Origin: Companilactobacillus keshanensis
GTDB lineage: Bacteria > Bacillota > Bacilli > Lactobacillales > Lactobacillaceae
Direction of reading: 5' to 3'
Assembly: GCF_003946205.1 (NCBI RefSeq)
Contig: NZ_RHOS01000002.1
Coordinates: forward strand, 62,001 to 126,000
Length of the DNA stretch: 64,000 nucleotides
Shown: positions 46,809-59,703 of the stretch, in pieces
Layout: each line of letters opens with the position of its first letter
Numbering within the stretch: position 1 is the first letter of the stretch
The notes under the pieces: model-generated
What the model was told of the DNA's origin: nothing
The model's database searches: none
What the model saw: only the letters and a program-made list of their open reading frames with translations
Made by a program: the position numbers and the translations under genes

Positions 46809-47693
46809 TTACATTACTTTTTTGAGTTCAACGGATAGTTGTTTAAACTGTTCAATGGATACTTGCTCTCCACGAGCATTTTCAGCAATATTACACTTGT
46901 CAAAAACAATTTTGATCTTGGATCTATTTTCATCAGTTCGGCCTTGCCAGTTAAGCAAATTATTCATCAAATTCTTACGCTTATGAGCAAATGATGAGCG
47001 AATCAACTTATGAAAATATTCAGGATCTTCAATGTCATATTTGTCACTTGGAATTCTGTCCAAAACGGCTACTGCCGAATCAACCTTTGGACGTGGAATA
47101 AATGATTTAGCACTAACGATACGATCAATTCTGGCCGTCATTTTAGTTTGAACAGCAATTGTTAATGAACCATATTCACGATGGCCTGGATCTGCAGTCA
47201 CACGTTCGGCAACTTCCTTTTGCATCATCAAAACTAATGATTGGAAAGGATAGTCACTGTTGATCAAGTTCAGCATGATAGGTGTCGTTATATAATAAGG
47301 CAAATTAGCAACTACTTTAATAGTTTTACCTTCCAAACTATGTTCTTTAACAAATTCATCTAAATCAACCTTCAAAATATCTTCATTAAAAACTTCAATA
47401 TTATCATAGTAACTTAGTGTATCTTCCAAAATTGGTATCAAGGTTTCATCGATCTCAAAAGCGTAAACTTGTTCGGCAACTTGAGCTAATTTTTCAGTTA
47501 AGGCTCCAATACCAGGTCCGATCTCGATTGCTATTTCATCAGATTGTAATCCACTTGCATCAACGATATCGTCAAGGACTTTCTCGTTAGTCAAAAAGTT
47601 CTGACCTAAGCTCTTCTTAGCCCGCAATTTATACTTGCGCATAATATCATTAGTACGAATTGGATCAGAAATGCTTAATCTACTTTGAGTCAT
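46809..47693 (-). CDS. rsmA: 16S rRNA dimethyladenosine transferase RsmA (KsgA)
   Basis: It dimethylates two adjacent adenines in helix 45 of 16S rRNA during late 30S assembly. 294 residues with the SAM motif EIGPGIGALTE and the catalytic NLPYYITTPI motif. The ATG at 47693 has AAAGGGAG 5 bases ahead, inside the end of rnmV; a TTG at 47711 overlaps the SD. It overlaps rnmV by 14 bases. Confidence 0.96.
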   Translation of the reverse strand: MTQSRLSISDPIRTNDIMRKYKLRAKKSLGQNFLTNEKVLDDIVDASGLQSDEIAIEIGPGIGALTEKLAQVAEQVYAFEIDETLIPILEDTLSYYDNIEVFNEDILKVDLDEFVKEHSLEGKTIKVVANLPYYITTPIMLNLINSDYPFQSLVLMMQKEVAERVTADPGHREYGSLTIAVQTKMTARIDRIVSAKSFIPRPKVDSAVAVLDRIPSDKYDIEDPEYFHKLIRSSFAHKRKNLMNNLLNWQGRTDENRSKIKIVFDKCNIAENARGEQVSIEQFKQLSVELKKVM

Positions 47694-48252
47694 GTGAACT
47701 CCCTTTATCAAATTTTTTAACTGCCGCCATCAAATCGTCTGGAGCAACATTGAACATATTCAGACGATTTAAGAACTGCTTAGCATTAGTGTAGCCAATT
47801 TTCAATTCTAATCCAACAAATTCGCGGCGTTTGGACGAAGCGGCATCCCCCGACAAACCAAGATCGATCATATCGTCATTAGTATATTCATCTTTAAGCT
47901 CTTTAGTGGAATAAACATTCGCTAGGGCTTTTTTTATATCCTCATCACGAGCATGTTCAATTCCCAAACTGCCGTCGCTTTTCTTAGGAACCGCTTTACT
48001 TCTAGGCAAAAAGGCTTGTTTAGCATTCGGAACAACCTTTTGAATGATTGTCCTCAAACGATTTCCATTGAAATCAGGATCAGTAAAGATAATGACGCCA
48101 CGATCCATCTGAGCCTTTTTTATTCGTTGAATTATTTCTTCATTTAAAGCTGATCCTCGTGTTTCAATCGTATCAACTTCACCTAAACAATCCTTTAGAC
48201 GGTTAGTATCGGACTTACCTTCTACTACAATAATTTCTTTTATTTTTTTCAT
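47680..48252 (-). CDS. rnmV: Ribonuclease M5
   Basis: It matures the 5S rRNA precursor. 190 residues with the Toprim signature VEGKSDT at the N-terminus and FTDPDFNG for metal binding. It lies between tatD and rsmA, the standard Firmicute cluster, two bases after tatD. Confidence 0.95.
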   Translation of the reverse strand: MKKIKEIIVVEGKSDTNRLKDCLGEVDTIETRGSALNEEIIQRIKKAQMDRGVIIFTDPDFNGNRLRTIIQKVVPNAKQAFLPRSKAVPKKSDGSLGIEHARDEDIKKALANVYSTKELKDEYTNDDMIDLGLSGDAASSKRREFVGLELKIGYTNAKQFLNRLNMFNVAPDDLMAAVKKFDKGSSHDSK

Positions 48253-48254
48253 AT

Positions 48255-49018
48255 TTAATCTATTCTATAAACTTTTCTGGCATTCTCAAATGTATGCTTA
48301 GCAACTTCATCTGGCCCTATATCTTTATATTTAGCAATAGCATCAACTACAAAACGAGTATATCCTGGTTCATTTTGATGTCCACGATATGGTGTGGGTG
48401 CTAAATAAGGTGCATCAGTTTCTACAAGTAAACGATCCAATGGTGTATGTTTAGCAGATTCATGAACTTCAGGTGCATTCTTAAAAGAAACGACACCGCT
48501 ATAAGAAATCATCAAACCAAGATCTAAAAATTTATTTAACCAATTTAGATCACCATTAAAACTGTGCATGATAATACCAGATTTCGACATATCATGATTC
48601 TTCAAAATGTTGTACATGTCAGAAAAAGCATCCCGACAGTGGATAGATACCGGCATATCATACTGTTGTGCTATATCCAATTGTTGAATCAATACTTTTT
48701 GCTGCTCTTTGTGACTAGGGTTTTCTGGCCAATGATAATCCAAACCAATTTCACCAATAGCCACAACTTCAGATAACTTCAACTGATTGATCAATTGAGA
48801 CTCGTTATATTCTTTTACAAATTCCGGATGCCAACCAATGACAGCGTGCAATGGTTTGTAATTTTGTGCTAAACGGATGGCTTCAATATTCAATTCTTCA
48901 TTTGAACCAATAATGGCCATCTCGTCAACATCAAGCTCCTTGGCACGATCAATGTATTCTTGAGTTTTGCCTGCGAAAGCTTCGTCATTTAAATGTGTAT
49001 GCGAATCAAAAATTTGCA

Positions 49019-49019
<1 letters not shown>
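48255..49019 (-). CDS. tatD: TatD family metal-dependent hydrolase
   Basis: 254 residues of the amidohydrolase fold. Metal ligands are visible in DSHTHLND, GEIGLDYHW, SIHCRDA, MHSFNG and ETDAPYLAP. TatD-type proteins act as 3'-5' DNA exonucleases in DNA repair or quality control; the true substrate is uncertain. Its ATG overlaps the metG stop by one base. Confidence 0.93.
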
Positions 49020-51786
<2,767 letters not shown>

Positions 51787-51796
51787 AAAAAACCTC

Positions 51797-52753
51797 CTAT
51801 CTAATTAGATAATGTACGCCATTACTTTCAAACGTTTCTTGAACTGTCTGTTGATAATATTTTTGATAAAATTCTGGTTCAACTTTATTAGGATCGATAT
51901 CTAATGAAGCAACACTTTGACCATCATTAATTCCTAATAAGACAAAGGCCTTTTCATTATATCTGCGATCAGTAAAGTTAGAATGCTTGATTTGATAAAC
52001 TTGGTTTAAAGTTAAACGCAATTGACGTTCTGAAACCACTGGTGTGATATTCAAGAATTCATGATAATGCATTCCTTCAAAACCATTTGAGATGATCACA
52101 TCATTGTAATCTTCCAATAAACGAATCAAAGCTCGACGAGACTGGAAGTTTGATGTTAAATCATTATCATCCAAGACATCTGACAACTTCTTAGCATATT
52201 TAAATGAAGTTGGATATTCTTCCTTCAAAGAATAATCTTTAGTGTGTTCGCCAAATACCATTGCATCAAAAATCAATAATGTTCTGAAAAATCTCATGTT
52301 TGCTGGATCGATCTCAACCCCCGGATCAAGTGCTTCTTTAATACCATCCAAGTATTTCATCTTAACATCATGCGTATAAGTGCCATCTTCAGTTTGTTTT
52401 TTAACTATTAAGGCATGCTCTAATGTTTCTTGTAATGAATTAGCAGTCGAAATTATTCGACCATCAACCTCATTGTGACCACTAGTAACAGCATTATAAA
52501 TTTTAGGACCATCTGACAATTCGATTTCAACATGGTATAACTCATGCGCCAAAACAAAATCACGATAGACCTCGTTGGTAACGACAACGTCGATCTCTTT
52601 GTCTTTGATCTCATGGCTTGCTTGGTCTAAGGTCAAAGCTTTTTGGTCTTTATAATCAGAACTTAGAACAACTTTTTTGTTGCTGGATTGTTCAATCCTG
52701 TCAATTTGTTCTAAGATATTACTAGATATACTTTTTCTTTCTATCTTTTCCAT
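51797..52753 (-). CDS. Cytoplasmic protein with HExxH motif (IpaB/EvcA-type annotation in lactobacilli)
   Basis: 318 residues, no signal peptide. AHELYHVEIE near residue 90 has the zinc-protease pattern HExxH, and a possible third ligand lies in SGHNEVDGR. I recall lactobacillar proteins of this kind carrying the label IpaB/EvcA family, which says little about function. It sits 10 bases before the sirtuin gene, probably co-transcribed. ATG 52753 is chosen over a preceding TTG because of the spacing to AGAGG. A metallopeptidase role is a guess. Confidence 0.55.
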   Translation of the reverse strand: MEKIERKSISSNILEQIDRIEQSSNKKVVLSSDYKDQKALTLDQASHEIKDKEIDVVVTNEVYRDFVLAHELYHVEIELSDGPKIYNAVTSGHNEVDGRIISTANSLQETLEHALIVKKQTEDGTYTHDVKMKYLDGIKEALDPGVEIDPANMRFFRTLLIFDAMVFGEHTKDYSLKEEYPTSFKYAKKLSDVLDDNDLTSNFQSRRALIRLLEDYNDVIISNGFEGMHYHEFLNITPVVSERQLRLTLNQVYQIKHSNFTDRRYNEKAFVLLGINDGQSVASLDIDPNKVEPEFYQKYYQQTVQETFESNGVHYLIR

Positions 52754-52794
52754 CAATAATTACCTCTTTTATCCCAAGTTAAGGAGAATATAAT

Positions 52795-53298
52795 ATGAAA
52801 ATAAATGTTGCGTTAGTTGATGGTCTATTGCCTGATAAATACGGTAAATATGCCGAAAAAGAAACTATTAAAAATGGGAAACCGTTAATCAGTTTCCCAA
52901 TTAATTTAGAGGACATACCTCAAAATGCAAAGAGTTTAGCACTAACCTTCACTGATCCTGATTCGATCCCTGTTTGTGGTTTCGAATGGATTCACTGGAC
53001 GGCAGCAAACATCCCTCTTGTTAAAGCAATTCCTGAAAATTACAGTCAAACAGCTTCTGAATCAGTCATTCAAGGTAAAAACAGTTCTGCTAGCCCACTG
53101 CTTGATAGAATTGACAAGCATGCAGTTGGCTACAATGGACCCTTTCCACCTGATAAAACTCATGATTACATCTTAAAAGTTTACGCACTAGATACTGAAC
53201 TAAATCTTTCCACCGGATTTTGGATGAATGAATTACTCCATAGTATGGAAAATCACATCATTCAAAGTTCTGAAATAACATTACCTAGCCGTGCCTAA
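52795..53298 (+). CDS. YbhB/YbcL-type PEBP family protein
   Basis: 167 residues of the phosphatidylethanolamine-binding/Raf kinase inhibitor fold. The conserved DPDS...WIHWTAANIP segment and the GYNGPFPP...DKTHDYILKVYALD ligand-site segment are intact. The bacterial function is unknown. AAGGAG precedes the ATG. Its end overlaps the 3' end of the converging Ppx/GppA gene by four bases, and no terminator is obvious between them. Confidence 0.9.
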   Translation: MKINVALVDGLLPDKYGKYAEKETIKNGKPLISFPINLEDIPQNAKSLALTFTDPDSIPVCGFEWIHWTAANIPLVKAIPENYSQTASESVIQGKNSSASPLLDRIDKHAVGYNGPFPPDKTHDYILKVYALDTELNLSTGFWMNELLHSMENHIIQSSEITLPSRA

Positions 53299-54212
53299 CC
53301 TTGACGATCCATTTTATGGAAATAGTCAAATACATAACCCTCACGCACACCGAAATTCGAAAAGCGAATTTCCTTAGCGGGGGTTTTTTTAATTATCTCA
53401 GAAATAATTAAGATACCACCTAAGATAACTTCATAACGTCCATCACTCAATTCTTTGATATGACTACGTTCCTCTACTGTCGCATGAGCTAATTTATCAA
53501 ACAAATCATCTAATTGCTCACAAGTAATAACTGAATTGTGAAGATTCTTTTTCCGTTTACCTTCACGATTAAGAATACTTGTAACCGCTCTTAGTGTACC
53601 ACCTAAGCCCACAAATGTGGCACTTGTGTTCATCCCCCTCAAGCTCTCTAAACGTCTGCTGATATCTTTACGAGCTGTTTCCAACTCATGTTCTTTGATC
53701 GGATTACTCTTTAAATGAACATCAGAAATAGAAATAGCACCGATCGGAATACTTAGACCATATTTTAGACGGCCTTTTTTAGCCAAACTGATCTCTGAAC
53801 TTCCGCCACCAACGTCAACTATCAAAGCATCTTTGATTCTCATCGTGTTGCGAACGGCAACATAATCATAAAATGCTTCTTCCTTTTCGTCGATGATATC
53901 TAGTTGCAGACCAGTTTCCTTAAGTACAGCAAAGACCAACTGATTTTGGTTTTTTGCCAATCTGACAGCAGCTGTAGCTATCAGACTGATCCGATCTACA
54001 TCATATCTTCTAATTCTATCTTGAAATTCTTTTAAAACATCAATGGTCTCTTCAATTTGATCATTAGTTAATAGTCGACTCTGGGCAATTGATTTACCTA
54101 GTCGTACTGGTTCACGCCAACGATCCAGCGTTTTGAAACGATTACGCTTTGATGAACGATACACCGATGTCCTAATGGAGTTAGATCCTATTTCGATTAC
54201 TGCTAACTTCAC
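53295..54212 (-). CDS. Ppx/GppA family phosphatase
   Basis: 305 residues of the actin-like ATPase fold: EIGSNSIR at the N-terminus, the phosphate loop DVGGGSSEI near residue 137 and GLGGTLRAV. It corresponds to the N-terminal catalytic half of Ppx/GppA exopolyphosphatases or pppGpp phosphohydrolases, without the HD extension of long forms. Substrate choice (polyphosphate or pppGpp) is not visible. The start is GTG (54210-54212). Confidence 0.88.
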   Translation of the reverse strand: MKLAVIEIGSNSIRTSVYRSSKRNRFKTLDRWREPVRLGKSIAQSRLLTNDQIEETIDVLKEFQDRIRRYDVDRISLIATAAVRLAKNQNQLVFAVLKETGLQLDIIDEKEEAFYDYVAVRNTMRIKDALIVDVGGGSSEISLAKKGRLKYGLSIPIGAISISDVHLKSNPIKEHELETARKDISRRLESLRGMNTSATFVGLGGTLRAVTSILNREGKRKKNLHNSVITCEQLDDLFDKLAHATVEERSHIKELSDGRYEVILGGILIISEIIKKTPAKEIRFSNFGVREGYVFDYFHKMDRQG

Positions 54213-54243
54213 ATTGCATCACATCCCATTGAAACAATTATAT

Positions 54244-54273
54244 AAAAAAAAAGGCCTACATAGTAGGTCTTTT
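54244..54273 (-). terminator. Terminator of the glucosaminidase gene
   Basis: AGACCTAC pairs with GTAGGCCT (one G-U or mismatch), followed by a long U-run on the minus strand. Confidence 0.8.
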
Positions 54274-54293
54274 CTTCACAAAGTTTTAATTTT

Positions 54294-55280
54294 CTAAATT
54301 ACGTATGTATCTTCAACCCATTCGTTAGTTGAAACTCTGTAATAGACGTGTCCATTATAAGTTTTAACTTGGTCTGTTTGCCATGGAGTATTGTTTTGTA
54401 AACCACGTGTAGCTTTACCCATTGTATCACCATTGAAAGTTACCATTGGTACATAAATTGCATTAGGGTTTTTGACACTAATAACATTTACATCTCCAGG
54501 TGCTTGTGTTGATGAGTCATCACCTGAATTAGTATCATACTTAGTTAAACCGTATGTTTCGATAACATTATTTAAGCTGCTTGCATAAGTTGGGGCTGTT
54601 GCGTATCTACCTTGTAACCATGCAGTAGCGTCTTTATAAGAAGATGCATTTTCTTTCCATGTACCCTTATAGTAAGAAGAATCCCATGAAACACCATTAC
54701 GAAGCTTATCACCATTATCAGCAAATGATTCGTAATAACTAGGATACTTACGGAAACTAGCGTAGATAGTATACCATCCCTGTGAAGCACTCCATTCAGA
54801 AGTCTTCATAGTAACTGATGAACCATTATAGTCACCTTTAATACCAAATAGATTATTACCTTGAGTAGCTAATGCTGATGCTCCCCACCCACTTTCAAGG
54901 ATAGCTTGTGCCAACATAACAGATGCATAAACACCATATTCACTTGCAGCCTTTTGAGCCATTGGAACGGCCATGTCTAAGAATGCTTGTTGTTGTGATG
55001 AAGTAGTGCCTGAAGCTGCTTGTACTAAAGCACCTTGAGCCTTAGTCTTTGCGGCTGAAGGTTGTACTGTTTCAATATGAGCAATATCTGGGTCAGCCTC
55101 TTTTACAGGTGAACCAGAGATAACATTTGTATCTGTTGTTTTCTTTGAATTATCTGAACTAGTTTGTTCAGTATTTGTATCTGAATTTGAAGCGTCAGCA
55201 GCCAAAACTGAAGTAGGTGCGACTGCAGAAGCAAGTGTTCCTAAAACGATTGCACTAGTAAGTAGTGATTTTTTTAACAT
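54294..55280 (-). CDS. Secreted endo-beta-N-acetylglucosaminidase with SLAP-type C-terminus
   Basis: 328 residues. The signal peptide is cut near residue 28 (SVLAAD), followed by a Thr/Ser/Asp-rich linker. A GH73 glucosaminidase domain spans about 90-245 (ASVMLAQAILESGWG holds the catalytic glutamate, then NLFGIKG). The C-terminus is a single SLAP-type repeat ending VYYRVSTNEWV. It cleaves peptidoglycan glycan strands, probably in cell separation or wall turnover. It is monocistronic, with its own terminator. Confidence 0.9.
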   Translation of the reverse strand: MLKKSLLTSAIVLGTLASAVAPTSVLAADASNSDTNTEQTSSDNSKKTTDTNVISGSPVKEADPDIAHIETVQPSAAKTKAQGALVQAASGTTSSQQQAFLDMAVPMAQKAASEYGVYASVMLAQAILESGWGASALATQGNNLFGIKGDYNGSSVTMKTSEWSASQGWYTIYASFRKYPSYYESFADNGDKLRNGVSWDSSYYKGTWKENASSYKDATAWLQGRYATAPTYASSLNNVIETYGLTKYDTNSGDDSSTQAPGDVNVISVKNPNAIYVPMVTFNGDTMGKATRGLQNNTPWQTDQVKTYNGHVYYRVSTNEWVEDTYVI

Positions 55281-55425
55281 AAGGAAATCCCCCGAAAATT
55301 TGTAATAATTCTAATTTAATTTGGTCTTTTTCAAACCATTGATTTTTTCAACAGTGTAAATATAACATATTCTTAAGGAAAACTTTAGATTTGCCAGCAA
55401 CTGTAAAGCAACTGTAATAAACAAA

Positions 55426-56202
55426 TTATTGCAATAATTTTGAATTCAATTGCTTTTGTTGATTATAAAATTCACGATATCCTAAGTAACAGGAAATAAT
55501 TGAACCAAGTCCAGTTGAAGCCAACAGCATAAAGGTAACCATGATCTGATATTTAATAGCCTTAACTGGATCTACTCCAGCAAAGATAAGTCCTGACATC
55601 ATACCTGGCAAGCTTACTAACCCTAATGTCTTGATTGAATCAATCGTTGGTTGCATACCGCTTTTAATACTGTCACGCAAAATATCGATCGAAGCCAATT
55701 TAATATCGGCGCCTAAAGCTAATTTCTCTAAAACTTGCTGTTCACGATCGGTAAAAGTCTGCAGCATATTGCGGTAACACAGACCAATAGCGACCATGAT
55801 ATTACTGGCAATCATCCCTGTTACCGGGACGATCTGTTCTGGAACAAATTTAATTGAACCTGTTAAAACTAAAGTTCCTAAAGTGACTACTGTACCAACA
55901 CTGATTGCTAAGAGAGAATTCTGAAAGGCTTTTGGGATTCCATTCCCGCGTTTTCCAGCATTCCAAGAAGCATTGATAACAATGATAACAAAACAGGCCA
56001 TCGTCAGCCAGTTATCATCTGTTTTGATAACAAATTTTAATATATACCCAACAATTGACAATTGAATGATGGCACGAACAACCCCGACTAAGACATCTTT
56101 ATTGATTCCTAATTTCTCACGATAACCAATAAACAATGCTACCAGAACAAGACCAAATCCCCATACTAAAGTAGTATTTGAAACTGTTAAATTATTAGAC
56201 AT
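55426..56202 (-). CDS. FetB/YbbM-type ABC transporter permease
   Basis: 258 residues with about seven membrane segments, matching the UPF0014 family (FetB/YbbM). In E. coli, FetAB exports iron and protects against oxidative stress; the substrate here is inferred from the family. Its start overlaps the stop of the ATPase gene by one base, so the pair is coupled. Confidence 0.85.
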   Translation of the reverse strand: MSNNLTVSNTTLVWGFGLVLVALFIGYREKLGINKDVLVGVVRAIIQLSIVGYILKFVIKTDDNWLTMACFVIIVINASWNAGKRGNGIPKAFQNSLLAISVGTVVTLGTLVLTGSIKFVPEQIVPVTGMIASNIMVAIGLCYRNMLQTFTDREQQVLEKLALGADIKLASIDILRDSIKSGMQPTIDSIKTLGLVSLPGMMSGLIFAGVDPVKAIKYQIMVTFMLLASTGLGSIISCYLGYREFYNQQKQLNSKLLQ

Positions 56203-56843
56203 TAGATTATTTCACCATCCTTGATAGTAATCTTTTTAGCCGCGCGTTCAATTTCTGATTCGTCATGTGTTACACGTAAAATTGTCATTTTATCTTCTTT
56301 ATTAAATCGCTCCAACATTTGATGAACGATTTCTTTGTTCTCCGTATCAAGTCCTGTCGTAACTTCGTCAGTAATCAAAATTTCTGGTCTGAATAATAGA
56401 TTACGCAACAATGCGATCCGTTGTTTTTCCCCACCGGAAATATCATTAACACTTTTATTAATATAGCTTTCGTCCAAGTTGACCATCTCTAATGCCGAGA
56501 TGGCCTTTTTTTGATCATATTCTTGATTACGAACTAAGAACGGAAATTCCAAGTTGTCTTTTACCGTTTTTCCAAACAATGTTGGTTGCTGGAAAGCATA
56601 CGAAACACGTTGTCGATACTTTATAGGTTCGTAATCTTTAATCGACATACCATCAAAAATCACATCCCCTGAAGTGGCCGTCAGCATTGAAGCTACAATT
56701 CGCATCAAGGTACTTTTACCACTACCAGATGGTCCCACAAAGGTAAGATACTCTCCAGATTCAACTTGCAAATTAATATGTTTGAGAATCTCTTTATCCT
56801 CTACTTTATAAGAAAGGTTCTTAATCTCTAAAATGTTCCCCAC
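56202..56843 (-). CDS. FetA/YbbL-type ABC transporter ATP-binding protein
   Basis: 213 residues, a single ABC ATPase: Walker A GPSGSGKST at residue ~37, signature ISGGEKQRIAL near 138, Walker B ILITDEVTTGLD. It pairs with the downstream permease. The start is GTG (56841-56843) behind AAGGGGTG. Confidence 0.88.
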   Translation of the reverse strand: MGNILEIKNLSYKVEDKEILKHINLQVESGEYLTFVGPSGSGKSTLMRIVASMLTATSGDVIFDGMSIKDYEPIKYRQRVSYAFQQPTLFGKTVKDNLEFPFLVRNQEYDQKKAISALEMVNLDESYINKSVNDISGGEKQRIALLRNLLFRPEILITDEVTTGLDTENKEIVHQMLERFNKEDKMTILRVTHDESEIERAAKKITIKDGEII

Positions 56844-56944
56844 TTATGTCACCCCTTACATTTGCTTTTCTAATTATGACATTAACTTAGTTTTAACTAA
56901 AATATTTGCATATAAAAGTCTGCCCGAAAGCCACTAATGAAGTC

Positions 56945-56975
56945 AACAAAAAAGAGCAGATCTTCATCTACTCTT
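56945..56975 (-). terminator. Terminator of the NlpC/P60 gene
   Basis: AAGAGTAGAT pairs with ATCTGCTCTT (one mismatch), followed by six U on the minus strand. Confidence 0.8.
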
Positions 56976-56989
56976 AAACAATCAAAAAA

Positions 56990-58492
56990 TTATGAAAATA
57001 CTCGTTTGACACTAACAATTGTACCTTTACCACTGTAAATACCTGAAGTACCAACGTAAGGACCCCATGAATCAATCATCGTATTAGCATCTAACAAAAT
57101 ACCTACGTGCCATACAATACCTGTTGAAGGATTTGCGAAGAAAATCAAATCTCCTCTTTGTCGGTCATTGAAGTTAACAGCGTGGATTCTATTGTCTGCA
57201 GCTAACATACGTGAATTCCATTCGTTACCAGGTTGTGCATGTTGAATTGATGTTACAGGTGATGGATTAACACCTGAAGCATACAAAGCTTGAACAACTA
57301 ATCCAGAGCAATCAACACCATATTCTGGTGAACTTGCAGCACCTGAGATCCAAGGCTGTCCAACGTATTTGTAAGCTTGATTGATCATCGCTTCAATATG
57401 ATCTGAACGTGCACTCAACGTGTTTGTTTGAAGTGGTGCAACATATGAATCAATACCATACCATGAATCTTCTGAGAATCCCATAGTTGTCCATGTTGCC
57501 AAATTTACAATTCCAGTCACTGGCAAACCATGATTCGATTGGAAGTTTCTGACATAGTATGCAGTATTTGCATCGTAGATAGTGTGCGCATTTGATTGAC
57601 CGAAGTATCTTCTTACTAACCAAACTTTGACACCCTCAACGTCATTATATAATTCATAACCAACAGGACCTTCTGGTTGAAGTTGAGCATTCTCAATTTG
57701 TAACCAGCCGTCTGGATTCTGATAAGCAACATAAGGAGTAGCATCATAAGCATTTATCCAAACGTTACTTCCAATTTGATAATATGTTAATCCGTCTAAA
57801 TCGTCTGTTTTATTATATTTCCACAATGATCCAGCTGCAAAATTACTATTTTGATCATTTTTGGTGAATCCTTGATCCTCACGAGAATAAGGAACTGCAC
57901 CATTGCCTTTAACTTGGACGATCCCGTCAGCATCAGCACCGAATGTCAAAGTAATGTCGTTAGAATTGGCATATGCATCAGTACTTACACGATAATAATT
58001 TTGTGCATTTAAAGCTAACTTCTTATCTGTTCTCCAAGGTGAATTAGCTGATAATCCAAAATTATCGATCATAGTTCCATCTTCACGATATAAACGTGTG
58101 ATTTTATCAAAAGTAGTTACAACACCACCATTAACAGGTGTAATAACACCTTGGTTGGTATTACTTTTTGTGGCGTCTTCATTTGTTGTAACATCAGCTT
58201 GGGTTGTTGCATTTTGAGCTGAAGTACCTTGTGTCGAAGTACCTGGAGTTGAATTTGTTTGAGTCGTTGTGGTTTGTTGGGGATTGGCTTGAATTGTTGT
58301 ACCGGTTACATCTGTTTGAGGTGAATCGGCAACAGCTTGATCAATAGGCTGTTGCGCTTTTGCAGCTTGTCCTTGTACTTGAACTGATGCTGTGGCTGTA
58401 TTTGTTGTATCAGCCTTTGCCGTTTCTTGGTTTGCCCCTAATGTCAGCAGTAAAACAAAACTACTCCACAAAAATACTTGATTCTTTTTCAT
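56990..58492 (-). CDS. Secreted NlpC/P60 endopeptidase with SLAP-type and peptidoglycan-binding regions
   Basis: 500 residues. The signal peptide is cut near residue 27 (TAKAD), followed by a Thr/Gln-rich region to ~120. Two SLAP-like repeats follow (about 120-260), then a PG_binding_1-like segment (YYVRNFQSNHGLPVTG) near 310. The NlpC/P60 domain begins at about 365, with the nucleophile in GVDCSGLV and the histidine in WHVGI. It should cut stem peptides of peptidoglycan. It is next to another secreted SLAP-type peptidase gene. Confidence 0.9.
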   Translation of the reverse strand: MKKNQVFLWSSFVLLLTLGANQETAKADTTNTATASVQVQGQAAKAQQPIDQAVADSPQTDVTGTTIQANPQQTTTTQTNSTPGTSTQGTSAQNATTQADVTTNEDATKSNTNQGVITPVNGGVVTTFDKITRLYREDGTMIDNFGLSANSPWRTDKKLALNAQNYYRVSTDAYANSNDITLTFGADADGIVQVKGNGAVPYSREDQGFTKNDQNSNFAAGSLWKYNKTDDLDGLTYYQIGSNVWINAYDATPYVAYQNPDGWLQIENAQLQPEGPVGYELYNDVEGVKVWLVRRYFGQSNAHTIYDANTAYYVRNFQSNHGLPVTGIVNLATWTTMGFSEDSWYGIDSYVAPLQTNTLSARSDHIEAMINQAYKYVGQPWISGAASSPEYGVDCSGLVVQALYASGVNPSPVTSIQHAQPGNEWNSRMLAADNRIHAVNFNDRQRGDLIFFANPSTGIVWHVGILLDANTMIDSWGPYVGTSGIYSGKGTIVSVKRVFS

Positions 58493-58533
58493 TATTTTCC
58501 CCTTATATATATCTTTTTTACCAAAATAATTAA

Positions 58534-59703
58534 CTAATAACTAATCGCCATACGATTCTGTGTATTCCAATTATTAATAAATTGGTCAATAGGCATCTGC
58601 ATTGGTTCATCTAGCCAGCAATCGTTGTAATAAATATAATTACTATCATAACCAGTTACCACCAAGGCATGATATAAGAATCCATGTAATGTATTCCAAG
58701 TTACTACCGGATGACCAATACTGATTTGATATTTGATAGCATCCAGACCTTGTCCACTTAAATTCTTTGCTGAACCAGCATATTTTTCTACCAAGCGCAT
58801 CAAAGCTGATGGAAAAATTGTGACACCCGTACTATCCCAAGGCTGACCCATATAACCATAATTAGGATCAGAACTTCTTGGCATTTCATATGCTAATTGC
58901 ATCTTGTTAACATTTGCTCCAGCGTATTGCAGCATCATTGTTACAGCAGTGATCTCACAGCCATTAGGTAATTCTGGATTTTGCGCGATCATCGGCACAC
59001 CCGCTACCCAGTCGGCTTCTGGATATGTGCCGTCATTAATGACAACAGATGATTGTGGTAGCCAAACGTTACTTCCAACTTCATACCAATACTGGCCTCC
59101 ATTTGAGACACGTTTATCTACTTTCCAATCGGATTTTTGAGATACCGTATTACCTGTATCTAAGGCATTTTTCCCATAATCTTGATATAATTTAACGTCA
59201 CTATCATAAGTTACACTGGCGGTTCCGCTATAATCCTCAACATTATTTTGAAAATTACCTGATGTTTGATTCACATACTCATTAGTAGAAACACGATAAT
59301 AAACTGAACCGTCACCCCAAGTTCTCTTAGTATCTGTATACCAAGGTGTGTTGGCACCTAAAGCCCGATTATCAACTCTTGTACCATCTCCCTGATACAA
59401 GAAAGCAGTTGATCCGTTGACATGAAAAATACCGTCAGTTGCCTCATCACTATATTGGTTTTGATCACTTGTTGTCGTTGTTGTATCCGTAGCTGTCGTA
59501 TTACCTGTTGAGCTAGGAGTCGTAAACACTGGTTGTGTTACTGAATTATTTGATTGCTCAGCATTTGTTGTACTGCTTACCGAATTATCATTAGGTGTAA
59601 CAGTCTGTGCCTGATCGACTGCATCTGCTTGGACAATTTTCGGTGTCATAAATAACATCGAACTGGCCGCCACAGCTAAAATAAGTTTTCCTTTAATTCC
59701 CAT
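58534..59703 (-). CDS. Secreted C39-like cysteine peptidase with SLAP-type repeats
   Basis: 389 residues. A signal peptide (cut near residue 26) and Thr/Ser/Asn linker are followed by two SLAP-like repeats (YYRVSTNEYV; YWYEVGSNVWL). The C39_2-type papain-fold domain begins at about 230, with the nucleophile in NGCEITAV, the histidine in LYHALVVTGYD and the Asp/Asn region YYNDCW. Proteins of this kind are extracellular; the substrate is unknown. It lies 41 bases upstream of the NlpC/P60 gene on the same strand and may be co-transcribed. Confidence 0.85.
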   Translation of the reverse strand: MGIKGKLILAVAASSMLFMTPKIVQADAVDQAQTVTPNDNSVSSTTNAEQSNNSVTQPVFTTPSSTGNTTATDTTTTTSDQNQYSDEATDGIFHVNGSTAFLYQGDGTRVDNRALGANTPWYTDTKRTWGDGSVYYRVSTNEYVNQTSGNFQNNVEDYSGTASVTYDSDVKLYQDYGKNALDTGNTVSQKSDWKVDKRVSNGGQYWYEVGSNVWLPQSSVVINDGTYPEADWVAGVPMIAQNPELPNGCEITAVTMMLQYAGANVNKMQLAYEMPRSSDPNYGYMGQPWDSTGVTIFPSALMRLVEKYAGSAKNLSGQGLDAIKYQISIGHPVVTWNTLHGFLYHALVVTGYDSNYIYYNDCWLDEPMQMPIDQFINNWNTQNRMAISY

